Shown piece after piece: positions 1 to 10,400 of a DNA stretch of 31,889 nucleotides. The DNA is from Seminavis robusta. Its lineage: Eukaryota > Bacillariophyta > Bacillariophyceae > Naviculales > Naviculaceae. How positions within the stretch are numbered: position 1 is the first letter of the stretch; the number at the start of each line of letters is the position of its first letter. The stretch covers positions 1 through 31,889 of the forward strand of contig CAICTM010001316.1 in the NCBI GenBank assembly GCA_903772945.1, written 5' to 3'. The translations under genes and the position numbers were made by a program. Below the pieces are notes generated by a model. It was not told where the DNA came from and searched no databases. It saw nothing but the letters and a program-made list of their open reading frames with translations.

Positions 1-2
1 AG

Positions 3-206
3 GATAGGTATCAACTGCTGCGGTATCAAAGGGGCTACAAGCTAATCAGATCGGTCTCAATCTTTTGTACTATTTTCTTAACTATGGTAGAAAGGACGAT
101 CCTTCTTGCTGCTTTGGCTGGAGATAAGCCAGCTGCGGGTGCTGGAGCTGTAGGCAGCATAGCTGTTGGAGCTATCTTGACGGGATCCAGAGCTCTCGCT
201 TCCTAA
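3..206 (+). CDS. Possible 3-prime end of an Ala/Gly-rich protein (partial)
   Basis: One frame is open from the window edge to a TAA at 204-206, giving 67 residues. An internal ATG at 84 would give a 40-residue product. The tail is rich in small residues (GAGAVGSIAVGAILTG), a glycine-zipper-like hydrophobic stretch that could cross or sit on a membrane. The gene would begin upstream of the window. I recognise no family. It could also be chance, because the open stretch is short. A similar GCTGGAGCTG...GTAGGCAGC string recurs near 1350, so this could instead be a repeat fragment. Confidence 0.3.
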   Translation, partial: DRYQLLRYQRGYKLIRSVSIFCTIFLTMVERTILLAALAGDKPAAGAGAVGSIAVGAILTGSRALAS

Positions 207-860
207 AAGTTATCGCTCCCCACGAGTGCGTATGGATCCGCTCTCATGGGAATGCCACGATATACGATTAGTTACTAACTAACTACATACATACTCTCCC
301 CATGAACGGAAACATTCATGGGCCACTCAGCAATCGACTGCTAGTGGAACACAATGTGAGATTGGAGATTCACAAGTGGAGGGACTTGCATGGTTGGTCG
401 GTTGCTGGACCAAGTAGGCACAAAGGGATTGCGTGCTTCATCAGCATGGCCAGACTCGGTAGGTGTCGGCGGTGCTGGTTGCTATCATAGCTGTTGTTTG
501 TTTTCTTCATATGTAGACAAATTTCGTGGCTTTGCCACAGGCCGAATCAGCGGTGGCAAGCTCTCATGGAGGGCCTTCTTGCCCCGCAATCATGTCCCTT
601 GACGGATGGATGGATGGGCTGTACCAACAGGGACGTAGTCTAGTTGCCTCCAAAATCCAGGGACGGTGCTAGCAGCACGGACTGGAGGATCCATCCTGTG
701 GGCCATCATGGACAACACATGATGGAACCATGCCAAACACTTGAGGACTCCCCATTGCCTTGGAGACATGGGAGACTGAGACATGGTGGTTCGAACCTTG
801 GACTCATCCTGTGGTGTGACTTGTTGCTGCTGTCAGCAGTGGTCGACTGGATGGCATTGC

Positions 861-921
861 TGCAAAGGATCCTCTCATTCGGCATGAGCCTGGTGGCACT
901 GGGAGTACCAAAGAGAGGTGG
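861..921 (+). repeat. Direct repeat, copy 1
   Basis: This is the first of two near-identical blocks of about 61 bp beginning TGCAAAGGATCCTCTCATT and ending CAAAGAGAGGTGG. The partner starts 196 bp downstream at 1057. I count three mismatches over the block. The pair suggests a local tandem duplication or a two-unit repeat family. Confidence 0.8.
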
Positions 922-1056
922 TCCGGGATGTACCAAGCTGGGGATCTTTGGTGTCGTTCGACGTGGTGGACACTTGGATCTCCAGCGAAGGTTGATTGTT
1001 GCACCCTGCCTGGAAGCTGTCTGCTTGAAGCATCCTGCTTTGGGCGTGCACTTGCT

Positions 1057-1117
1057 TGCAAAGGATCCTCTCATTTGGCACGAGCCTGGTTGCACTGGGA
1101 GTACCAAAGAGAGGTGG
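1057..1117 (+). repeat. Direct repeat, copy 2
   Basis: This is the second copy of the block at 861-921, with the same orientation and a 196-bp offset. The sequence between the copies is not obviously repeated. Confidence 0.8.
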
Positions 1118-1810
1118 CTCTGCTAGAACGAGTTGGTTGCCTTTGCCTTGATGGGCAAACTGTGAGGCATCCAACATGGGCTGGTTGTCGTCTGCTGGCC
1201 AAAGGACGTGCGGTCCTGATTGGAAGGACAACCGTTGTATCGATTACAGGCGGGACTTCCTTGGATGGGGAATCGTCCTGCTAGAATCACTGTTGCTGTG
1301 GGCTACAGTACTGGCCTCCCCATAACCAATGTAGAAGCTGGGTGACTGCTGGAGCTGGAGGTAGGCAGCTCTGTAATCTCCCATCACCCAGTGATGCATT
1401 GGGAGCACCAGCTAGGGCAAATGGTTGCACCGGAGCAACCAAGGGCGTGGCATTGGGCAGCTGGTTGTTGGCCGCTGTAACTTGCAAAAGACAAGTGGCA
1501 GGCGACTCCCACAGCTGGCTTGGAAGTGCTGGTGGTTTGTGTGGCACCGACCGAAGGCGAATGACGTGCAACTCCCACAGTCTGACTTGGGAGTTGGATG
1601 CCCATCGGTGGAACTGTGGCTACATTGCTGTTTTGTTGGAAGCAAAGAGGGCCTCTGCCAGTCGCCGCTGCTGGGCTTGACACTAGTGCCAGGCAACTCC
1701 CCACAATCGCGCTTGGGAGATGCGTGGTACCGGTTGTGCCTCCTAGTCTGGAGGCGGCTGCTTTCTGCCTGAGGGTAGCTGCTTTTCCGTTGATTTTCTC
1801 GAGGTTTCGA

Positions 1811-3430
1811 CTAAAGGCTTGTCAAGCAGCTGAACGAATGCACCACTGTCGCTCTCAATGAGACTATCAAGGGTTGTGCCAAGGGCTTGGATAGAGGTGT
1901 GCTGCTCATCCAGCTCTTCATGATGGCCTGACCGTATCCTCCCGGTTGTAGGGGAAGGATGGCTAGAAGTTTTGGGCTAGCCTGTTTCCTTGGTTCTCTA
2001 GCCTTCGAGGCCTTCCGTGATGGTTGAGGAGTCACTGTGGGTATTTAGAGTGACATGGTTGCTTTCTTTTTGCCAAGGAAGAGGTGTAGGCTGTACTTGG
2101 TGGAAACACTGATCCAGCCTTGTTGCAGTGCAATAAAGGCTGGCTCAACTGTAATCTGGATCCACAAAGATGACTCCAGGACCTTGCTATGGGCCTGGAA
2201 ATTCAATCTAGGTGTAGTTGAATAAGTAGCCAGTGTAGAGGGTCTGGAACCTTCTTCCTGAATTGCTCTGGTGCTGGGAATTGCCTTGGTTTTGGTGAAT
2301 TTGCCACTGGAAGCTAGCTTACTGGGATCAATGATCTCTCCCACAAAAGCTCCAAAATTCAAGGTGAGAACCCACTGACTAAATAAGGGTGCCGGTTCAA
2401 TGGTACCACTTTCAGCCAAGCGAATTGCTCTCTTCGTCGTCTCGTGGCTCTGCGAGTTGCTCTCTTCGTGTTGCGAAGATTCACGTAAATCGGTTGAAAT
2501 GTGAGGCGAATGCAGCTTACGGAGGCTGATCCTGCTTTGGTAGGGAATCTCGCACGAATAAGTGCAGAACCGGTACGGGAACGTTGTCGTATAAGTCGTC
2601 GGCGATCCAGGATCGAAAGAACTCTTTGACGTTCCCAGGACTGACTCAGGGCCATGTCAATAAGTACGAAACTGCACGGTCGTTTGATTGGCTGAGGGCT
2701 TCGATTGATTTCTTCAACGTTTCCGTGAAATCGCTGGGAATGTACAGGACGGAAACTGTGAAACTCAAAACTGCACGGAAAACTGAAGAGATAAGCCACT
2801 CAATTTTGAATAAATCCAATCGTGCTCCGTGGAAGCTTGCAACGTTCCGTGGAATCGATCAAAGGAATAAGCCCGAACTCAAAAGAGATAACGCGTTGTT
2901 GCTCTTGATAAACAGTCAAATTCCACGAGTTGTAAAAGGCTTGTCGATGGCCAAGATAGGTGCGAAAGCGATAAGTCTTTCGTTGACTCGGAGACTCCAG
3001 GTGTTCCTTCACGGTAGCTACCAGTGCTTCTTCTTTCGAGTGAATTGGGTGCTTTTCCTCTCTTCCGTGGAAGATGGTGTTGATGAGGTTGTTTGTGTAG
3101 TTCCTTCTAGATGACAATGATGTGGTGTTGGCTTTGTAGATGGTAGGTGGCCAACAAGAAGGTTCCTGTACTGTGGTGGTGGCTGGAGTTGAGGCCGGGC
3201 AGAAGCAGTAGGAGGTAGCAGATAGTACTGTTCCCAGACTGCCACTGCACGATTGAATAACGAAGGCTCCCAGCTCCTGAGGTGAGCTGGCCCAAAGGGT
3301 CCAGCAGAGAGCTCTGCTGGCCCTCCTGTCTGACTGACAGGACCAAGTCCTTGGTTTGGTGCCTACTGGAGGTGTTGGAATACTCCTGAGGCACGACAAG
3401 GCTCCCTGAACTGCCTGACTACCGCTGTCC
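1811..3430 (-). pseudogene. Degenerate coding-like stretch, probably mobile-element debris
   Basis: Three consecutive minus-strand blocks read like eroded protein: about 3100-2800 (ends GFIQN, stop at 2800), about 2520-2045 (contains FGAFVGEIIDPSKLASSGKF, stop at 2045) and 2035-1811, which is in the same frame as the previous block after one stop. They are in two different frames, have no ATG starts and match no family I know. They lie directly downstream, in minus-strand order, of a gag/protease-like remnant. An inference is that they belong to the same decayed element, or to a second element inserted in it. A run of unrelated chance ORFs cannot be excluded. Confidence 0.25.
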
Positions 3431-4004
3431 CTGAGGAAGGGTTTCAGCGAGGTCCAGTCCACTACTTGGGTATTGGAACTGATCCTTCAAGAAACTTATT
3501 GTAACGGGTTTTGGTTTCCCTTTTTCTCGCTTGTTAAATCTAACATAGACGATAGGTTTGAGGTCTCTTGTCTTGCGACGTTTACGAGGTGGTTGGCCAC
3601 GGACGAGGTTAACGATGCTAAATAGATCATCAGAGTCTAGTCGAGCAGCAATCTAATTTGCCGTAGAGTTCATCGGTTGCAAACAATTCTTGTTTACTAG
3701 TTAGTGAGATATCTTCATCACTTTGGTATGAGAAATCGGAACATGGTTCCGTTGAGTCATCATCCTGGCCTAATCCTCAGATAGAGATTTCTCCATCCAA
3801 GTGATTGAAATCGATAGAGGAGTTGTCCTCGTTATCAGAGTTTTCTGATTTGCGCTTGGCAACATGGTTGCGAAGTTTGCAGGTGGTTGCACGAGTATCG
3901 TCGATCTCGGTGTCTTCGTCATTGTCGACGAGAGGAAGAATGGGTTTGTCACGCAACTGTTTCTCGAAGTTGCTGAACGCATGCTTTCCTTGAGCCATCT
4001 TCAT
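3430..4004 (-). pseudogene. Decayed LTR-retrotransposon gag/protease-like fragment
   Basis: From an ATG at 4004 the minus strand encodes MKMAQGKHAFSNFEKQLRD followed by an acidic, Ser/Asn/Asp-rich stretch, to an in-frame stop at 3777-3779. The same frame then resumes (QDDDSTEPCSDFSYQSDED...) to about 3633. The reading shifts frame into RLDSDDLFSIVNLVRG, then a basic PPRKRRKTRDLKP and VYVRFNKREKGKPKPVTI (about 3640-3480). In the diatom retroelement polyproteins I know, a KPxVxxRxxxRxGKPKPVTI segment sits just before the aspartic-protease DSG motif. Here the DSG is not visible and the sequence diverges. One stop and one frameshift make it non-functional. The 5-prime flank (4005-4150, minus strand) resembles an untranslated leader. 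No LTR pair was found. Confidence 0.45.
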
Positions 4005-4189
4005 GGTGAAGGAATAGATTGAGGGTAGCTGAAAGCTATTGTGTTTGTTAACAAAATGCACTACGCTAAAAGCTAGTGTAAAGATCTTTCGAGTGTTTTG
4101 AGTTTGAGAGAATGAAAGTTATGAGAGAGATTAGAAAGCTATGAAAACTAATCAACGAGAGAGATCATCATCAAGGGATCGTAGATCTG

Positions 4190-4205
4190 GTCTCCCGCGG
4201 GAGAC
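4190..4205. repeat. Perfect 16-bp palindrome
   Basis: GTCTCCCGCGGGAGAC is a perfect palindrome, close to a TATA-like TTATAG on the minus strand. It lies upstream of the gag-like remnant, in the place where an LTR promoter region would be. Its function is unknown. Confidence 0.6.
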
Positions 4206-4482
4206 TATAAAGTGTGATACAGTAGGTTGCGGTAGTAATTCTACGTATCTCCACGATCATAAAACGGAACGCGTGGAAGGTTTGTCTAGCATGGATCTAG
4301 TAGCGTGGAAGTACTCCACGCTGGCTAAATATCTAGAGCGATGTTTCATCATCAACCTAGTATGACCAGAGCGGTCATTGAGAACCCTGTCTCAAATGAC
4401 TATTCACGAGAGACTCAGTCATGAGTCGAACTCAAACCCTATCTAGGATCGAGTCGCGAATAAGGCTAAGAGCCGTGTATTG

Positions 4483-4483
4483 C

Positions 4484-4537
<54 letters not shown>
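4483..4537 (+). repeat. (CAA)n microsatellite
   Basis: About 18 perfect CAA units lie in tandem. A short frame would read them as polyglutamine, but its flanks have no coding features, so I treat it as a simple repeat. Confidence 0.95.
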
Positions 4538-4538
<1 letters not shown>

Positions 4539-5381
4539 CGCACAGTGGAGAGTGGATCCTTCTATTAGATTCATCCCTCCTTGTTATTTCCTAGTGTTTG
4601 GTGGTGATTCCTGTGTCGAGACCCATTTTCCTCGTGTGAAGAACAATTTTGCGGAGTATCTGTAAATCCAAGCAATCAGCAATGCTATTGGGTAGCCGCA
4701 TCCACCTAATAGCTTCATGTATTGGGTATTGAAATGATGTGTAATTCATGTTCCCCGCCGGAGGCAATTGGTGGTATTAGATTAATAAATAATAGAGTCA
4801 CTAGTACCTGTAATCACTATGGAGGGATTACCTACCGTTGTCAACCCTGGACCCAGACTGCTATTCCCTTCTTTGGCATCCCTAGACTTACCTGGGCTGT
4901 GTGGCTTTTGGCAACCCTGGAGCCAGACCAGTCGCTCCCTTAGGCATGCCTGGACCTCAGCCGACCCGAACCAATCCCTTAGGAAATCTAACCAGCATCT
5001 TGTGGGGTTGGTGGGGCACTAAAGGCAGAAAGGATTCAGGAGAGTTTGGATGTCTAGAGCTATACATATTTTGTTGTCAGTACATGTAGACCAAGCCAAT
5101 CGTCACTGTATCAACACTGGAGGCAAAAAACAAACAAAACCTTTCAGCCGTTCGATCTTGTTTTGTTCCTTTAACTGCTGACGTGTACTCCAAGACCAAT
5201 CGACTTTTCTTAGAAGCTTTTTTCTATACTTTCATTTATGACGTCAACAGCTTGTCAACCAAGGAAACCGTAGATTATTCGACTCACTCGATTCATCATT
5301 CGACTCTGATTCGATTCCATTCCATTCATCATCGAACAACAAAGTTCGCGAGGAAGCACGAAGTCGCGCCTGGGCACCGCA

Positions 5382-5806
5382 GGAAGATGGGAAAGTCCTA
5401 TTATTAAATTGGATAAGATGTTTTGTTTATTTTGTTAAATCGGAGCAAAAAAGAGCAATTTTAGTAAACCACAAGAATTGTATTAATTTACAAAATACAT
5501 CATTTTTCCATAAATTAGATTAGATTAGATTGTATTAGATTAAATTAGATTTGATAATATATTTCCTTTTTTTCAACATTTACTATAGCTAATAGTGTAA
5601 AAATCGCCATTTTTCTAAGATTAAGATTAGATTTGATTAGATTAGATTGGATTTGATTTGATTAAATGTTTATCGATTTTTAAAATGACTAGAGTAAAAT
5701 CGAAATATTGCTGTTTCTGTAAATAACTTTTACACGAAAATCTGAATAGTTTTGGCGATTTCCAATCTTTTCTAGCTAGTCTTTTGATAGGACTTTCCCA
5801 TCTTCC
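5382..5806. mobile_element. MITE-like unit with perfect 20-bp inverted ends
   Basis: GGAAGATGGGAAAGTCCTAT at 5382-5401 is repeated exactly in inverted orientation at 5787-5806. It bounds about 425 bp of AT-rich DNA with AGATT-type microsatellite runs (about 5511-5560 and 5620-5670) and no coding frame. The size, AT-richness and perfect ends fit a miniature inverted-repeat transposable element. I could not find a clear target-site duplication, so an inverted duplication of another origin is possible. Confidence 0.45.
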
Positions 5807-5862
5807 AGGATTTTTAAAACTCTTGCATTGAGCCAGATTTAGATGAAGAGGTGGATTTAGGA

Positions 5863-5886
5863 GTTTGGACGTTTGGACGTTTGGAC
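5863..5886 (+). repeat. GTTTGGAC 9-bp tandem repeat
   Basis: Almost three copies of a 9-bp unit (GTTTGGAC plus one base) lie in a spacer with no gene. Confidence 0.7.
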
Positions 5887-5997
5887 CCAAGACACCACTT
5901 TGTGCGGAAGTAAAGTTGCCCGTTAGGAGGTGGAAGTGAGCATTCCAGCCGTCATTTCTTTGGCTCTGAGCCAGGCGCAACACAACACTGCACCCAT

Positions 5998-6009
5998 GGT
6001 ACCGGTACC
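5998..6009. repeat. GGTACCGGTACC palindrome
   Basis: This is a perfect 12-bp palindrome and one of several GTACCGGTAC-type palindromes in the non-coding parts of the window. The others are near 10761, 19193, 20481 and 29149. Confidence 0.7.
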
Positions 6010-6340
6010 GACCATCGTGGCATTGAAAGCCAAGTGGCAACAATGCGCTATTGCGAAAGTTGCTACTGTACGGTGCTGGAGAGGGAAGTCAACAGAGCAG
6101 TCACTAAAAATATAGGTCGCACTATTGGTCGTTCCCAAATAGATACCTATCTGGTCGACCCAAACGGCGACCTTTTTCATTCACTAAAATTGGGTCGCCA
6201 TATCGGTCGACTGATACCTAATTGACCAATTCAATCACTAAAATTTCGGTTGCAACATAGGTCGCCGAAACGGTCGTTCGTTCCGTGGAAACTTTCGCTC
6301 GAGCTCATTTCGCTCACTCATCAGTGTGCTTTATTGATTG

Positions 6341-6376
6341 CTTTGGTTGCTTTGGTTGCTTTGGTTGCTTTGGTTT
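6341..6376 (+). repeat. TTTGGTTGC 9-bp tandem repeat
   Basis: Four copies of a 9-bp unit lie immediately upstream of the ATG at 6381 of the transposon-borne ORF, in its presumed leader. Confidence 0.8.
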
Positions 6377-6380
6377 GACA

Positions 6381-6884
6381 ATGAAGACTGCAGGAGCTAA
6401 GGGAAAGGGAGATGGCTTTGTGGAGAAGCACAACAAGGCCGCAGCAGACATCAGGAAGAAGCGTCAAGATGAATCTGCCGCATCAGTCAAGTCATCATCT
6501 GATGAAGAAGAAGAAGAAGAAGTAGAGGCAGTTTCTACACCTGCCAAGAGTACCAGGAGCCATAGCAAGAAGCGTGGCAAGGATTTTGACGAGGAAGAGG
6601 AGTCGGATGACGATTCTGACGAAGATGATGACGACGATGACGACGAAGATGACGATGACAACGTCGCAGGATACGGGCTTCAAGGCATGATCCTCCCTTC
6701 CCGCAATAATACTCTATGCCTGTTGCTATGCCTGTTGCTATGCCTGTTGATGAGGCTTTTGTGTGTTGATGTGGCTACAACCAAAACAGCGACCTGGTCG
6801 ATCCACTGGTCGCAAAGTGACCTTGAATCGACCAGTGGAACGACCGGTCGATTTCGGTCGCAACCTAAACCTCGACCGAAATGA
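6381..6884 (+). CDS. Acidic low-complexity protein inside the TIR element
   Basis: From the ATG at 6381 the frame gives about 167 residues. It has a Lys-rich start (MKTAGAKGKGDGFVEKHNK), then two acidic clusters (DEEEEEEVE; then DEEEESDDDSDEDDD and on) separated by a basic STRSHSKKRGKDF segment. After about residue 95 the reading becomes Leu/Cys-rich across a 15-bp tandem repeat (6715-6750) and then runs into the right-end repeats of the element. That part is probably not authentic coding, and the true 3-prime end may be spliced or lost. The composition resembles the N-terminus of a chromatin-associated or histone-binding protein, but no domain is identifiable. One explanation is capture of a host gene 5-prime end by the element, as Pack-type transposons do. 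Confidence 0.45.
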   Translation: MKTAGAKGKGDGFVEKHNKAAADIRKKRQDESAASVKSSSDEEEEEEVEAVSTPAKSTRSHSKKRGKDFDEEEESDDDSDEDDDDDDDEDDDDNVAGYGLQGMILPSRNNTLCLLLCLLLCLLMRLLCVDVATTKTATWSIHWSQSDLESTSGTTGRFRSQPKPRPK

Positions 6885-6971
6885 GTTAGTGACTGAATAG
6901 GTTTCGATTTGGGTTCCAGCTAAAAACCAATCGACCAATATTGGGTGCGACCTATTTTTTAGTGACTGCTC

Positions 6972-7421
6972 TCATGTGACATTGCCATAAAAGAGTAGAG
7001 GGAGAAAGCAATGCATGGTTTCTATTGAAATCCCACGCACATCTTAAAATAAAAGGACAAACCTCGACCGCTCGCTGCACCACGAGGACACTGCTACAAA
7101 CGTATAACCGCGCGAGGGCCGACCATTTTGCGGAAGCGAAAGATCCACTAGGAGAAGCCACAACAGATCTCATTCTTTCTGCATAATTTCACTGGCTCCA
7201 AGCGGAGCTGAGTGACAACGATCATGGCATCTCTACAGGTGGCGAAGTTGAGACAAAGCGCTATTGCGATTTTAAGTTGCTAGAGGTGTAATGTGCTGCA
7301 TCCATTCGCATCCGATGCCTCTCTTTTAACAGAACCCTTCGACCGCTCGCTTGCACCACTTCCTTGAGACACTGCTACAACCATGCAGAAAACTGATTAC
7401 AACGAGGACAGATGATGATAT
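6972..7421. other. Spacer downstream of ovoA with direct repeats
   Basis: No gene is seen. TCGACCGCTCGCT...GCACCAC...GACACTGCTACAA occurs at 7064-7099 and again, slightly longer, at 7339-7380. GCGCTATTGCGA near 7258 is also found at about 6042, just outside the left end of the TIR element. Confidence 0.5.
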
Positions 7422-10400
7422 TTACTCCTTCTTGCGCCAACCGGTAGCTTCGCTGACAATGTACTGATACTTCCTCTGATGTTCACGAATGACCAAGGGC
7501 ATCTCCTCCTCGTGGATCTTCTCAAAACCGCGATCTTCCATCATCTCCTGGAGCACGTCCTTGGAGTAGATGGGGTCCTTCGAGACAGGATCGTAAAAGC
7601 CACCAAGCCACTTGGAGCGGGGAGTGAATTCAAGCAACCAGCTGAATGGAGTCACCATGACAACAACGCCGCCCTTGTTGACAATGCAAGGCAATCCATC
7701 GATGCAAGCCATGGGATCAGGCAGGCGGCAGAGGAGATTGGACATGACAACACCATCATACGTGGCAATCTGCCCTGTGGCGTTCATTTCGGCAATCCTT
7801 TGCGCATCGCCAGCGAAAAAGTTGACCTTGGACAGGACATCCGGAGTGACACCATCATCATGAACTGCCTTGACTTGTTCAAACAACTCGGCCTCCACGG
7901 GAACATTGAATGCAATGTCTTCCTGGGCAATATTCTGCATGCGCTTGGCGCCATTGACAAAAGACTCGCTAAAGTCAAAAGCATCGACGCGATCAAAGGT
8001 CTTGGCCAACTCAAAGGAAGCACCTCCAACGGCACAGCCAATATCCAAAGCACTATTGTTGCTGCGCTCTGGTTCCAGGGACTTTAAAAGCCTGGCAACA
8101 CGTTGGGGAAAGAAGAGTCCGTGACTGGGAGCACCACTGTGGGGAAGGATAGGCGCAACGCCTTCCGCTTCACCAGACTTGGGATAGTGCAAACCAAGGT
8201 ACATGTGCAAGCTGGTATCCGTCTCATAGACATTGTCAGAATCTTGCTGTTCCGAGGGTGGCTGCTGAGTTGCTGCGGCGGCTGCTGCTACCTGACCACC
8301 AAAGTTTCCTGCGAACAAGTGTGTGGCAGGGGCGGGGTCGTCCGAAGCCACCAGACGGAATCCCGAGTGTTGCAAAAAGTGAGGACGGAAGTGAAACCTG
8401 GCAAAGGTAGACGCCTCGTCGCCAGTGCTCATGAAGGATCCGCCCACAATCATGGAATGCTTTCCATCGAAGCAAGGGGTCGAGAAATCGTCGTAGACAT
8501 GATGAACTTCGAATCCCTTCAAAGGGTTGAAGTGGTCCTCGGTCCATTCCCAGGCACTTCCTGTGGTATCACGGTGTCCAGTTTGGGAAGGAGGGAAAAA
8601 ATCCACGGGGTTCTGAGACGAGTAAGCCAAGTTTAGGTTTGTGGCTGTCTCTCCCTTGGCAAAATCTTTGCCGGATGTGACCATCACCTTGTCAGCGCCC
8701 GCGTCCTTGCGAGCAGCCTCGAGACCATGGTCACGGTGACGAATCAAGTGGTGCTCGGCCTCAGTGAGGATGCGGTAGGGGCGAGAAGTTGGCGATCCAT
8801 CCTTCTCAGTCTACGTTGCGGTGACAGACAACAATAAAAGCACTTAGATCCGATTCGATTCAATTCGGTTCCAGGAACCAAACAATCTTCTCAGGAGAAC
8901 GTACCTTCCACCGGCAGTAAGCTTGGGCCTCGTAATAGTTAACATCCACAGGCCAGTCCCATGGCATGCTAACAATGTCAAAAATGGTACGAAGATTGAA
9001 TTCATTAGTCCCAGCAGGACCGGCGGGTTCCCAAAAGAAGGGCCACTTCATGTTGCGATGTGTCCTCCAGTGCCAGCTATCTTCACACCAGTATTGGCGA
9101 TTGCGATATCCCCCTTCTTGGACGAATTGGTAGTACTCTCCATTGGTGATCATGTGTTCACTCGCTTGGAATGGAGGAACTGAAACATTTCGTTCGCCGT
9201 ACTCATTGTCCCAGCCAAAACTGGGAAAATCAGCGGGTTTGCCCAGATCAACAGCCCCCTGGTTGACCGGGATCATTTTATTGGGTGGGTAGTCCTTCCC
9301 TTCCACGGGGTTGGACGTGACGGGAGGATAGCTCTTTTGTTCGGTAGCCGAAGGATGCATTGGTGGCCAGTTTGTGGGTGTTTGAACCAGATGGTAGGGT
9401 GCCTCGCGAAAGAGCACCGAGCTGGTTTCGAAATGGATCCGTTCATGTTCGAATCCCAAAAAGAGGGCCCACATGGGATGGGATTGGTCCACTTTAACAC
9501 CTTCCTCGCCTGCAGCAGGTTCCAAACTAGGATGATTCATAATGGCATCGACTACAGTTTCGTAGACTTTTTTCTTGTATTCATGAACTTCCGACACAAT
9601 AGGCCACAACATGTCATTCTTATGCATGTCATCCCATAGCATTTCATCCACACCAACCTCAAAAATGGATTCAAAATAGGGATTGACAGGTTTGTCCAAA
9701 ACTCCACTGACCCGAAGTTTGTTGACATACAAACAGGCCGTATGGCCGTAGTAAAAAATTTGAGGATGGCGCAATCCATGGACAGGAGGACGGTAAAAGT
9801 ACTCCTCGCCATTGAGCCCCGCAAAGAGGGTTTCATACAAAGTCCAGCTGTTGTCGAAATATTCCTTGGCGGCATGGCGCGTCACACAACTCAAATTGGG
9901 GAGAGGAAGAGAGCGGATTTTGCCCTTGGCGTCGACGCCTATAAAATGGAATAAAACAAATTACGAATATCAGCAAACCAGCAAAGACCATGTCATTTCG
10001 ATGGGGGTACTTCTGTAGCTAAACAAGAATTCAATCCTTACCAGGACAATCACGGGGATGAATACCCGTAAACCACTCATCCTCACGAGGCCCGGTCAAC
10101 CACTCATTGTCGTCTCCACGACCAAGGTTGATCATCCAGGCCTCTTCATGGGACAACTCGGCAGAAGAAGCAGAGGTGGCCCGAAGCTGGGCAGCCGCCG
10201 CCAATCCTTTGGTGCGAACTTCCAAATCGTCCTGGTCATCCGAGTCTGTGTCATAGACAGCGGCGGCACGAGACGACTTCCAACGACGACGAAAAATCGG
10301 CGAACGAGGAGTCCAAAGAGACTTCGTCTCGGGAGCAACAACAGAAGCATCCACCAACGACGATGACTTGGAAGAAGCAGTAAGGAAAGCGCGACGACCA

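Larger units (their letters stand above)
207..1810. other. Gene-poor repeat-bearing spacer
   Basis: I see no credible gene here. The overlapping short frames on both strands lack family motifs and look like chance. The stretch contains short duplicated blocks: one about 61 bp long, at 861-921 and 1057-1117, and several degenerate copies of an ACTCCCACA...CTTGGGAG pattern around 1504, 1571 and 1694. It is best read as old repeat-derived DNA. Confidence 0.5.
4062..5381. other. Intergenic stretch without a recognised gene
   Basis: This stretch contains the possible LTR/leader of the relic element (4062-4480), the CAA microsatellite, and AT-rich spacer. Around 4845-4935 two CAACCCTGGA(C/G)CCAGAC copies occur about 70 bp apart. 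A TGACGTCA octamer lies at 5239-5246. The frames present are short and have no family features. Confidence 0.5.
6095..6971. mobile_element. TIR DNA transposon, probably non-autonomous, carrying an acidic ORF
   Basis: The left end is GAGCAGTCACTAAAAA... continuing TATAGGTCGCACTATTGGTCG. The right end, reverse-complemented, is GAGCAGTCACTAAAAAATA continuing GGTCGCACCCAATATTGGTCG. The two ends therefore match over about 37-40 bp with small indels. Inside the left end TCACTAAAA recurs at 6101, 6181 and 6235, each followed by GGTCGC or GGTCG motifs. The right end has the mirrored arrangement (TTAGTGACT at 6886, then many CGACC/GGTCG). Such subterminal arrays are typical transposase-binding architecture. 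The interior carries one acidic ORF and no transposase, so mobility would need a helper. No target-site duplication is evident. Confidence 0.8.

Noticed and set aside
780..800. GGTTCGAACC, resembling a tRNA B box
   Set aside because: No A box or cloverleaf can be built around it; no tRNA gene.
706..1231. Several overlapping ORFs of 85-160 codons on both strands
   Set aside because: They overlap in four or more frames, have no domain features, and reflect low stop density around the duplicated blocks.
4480..4665. Polyglutamine ORF
   Set aside because: It is a (CAA)n microsatellite with a short, featureless tail; no evidence of a real gene.
6464..6683. Minus-strand poly-Ser / poly-Val-Ile ORFs
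   Set aside because: Antisense shadows of the acidic ORF in the TIR element.
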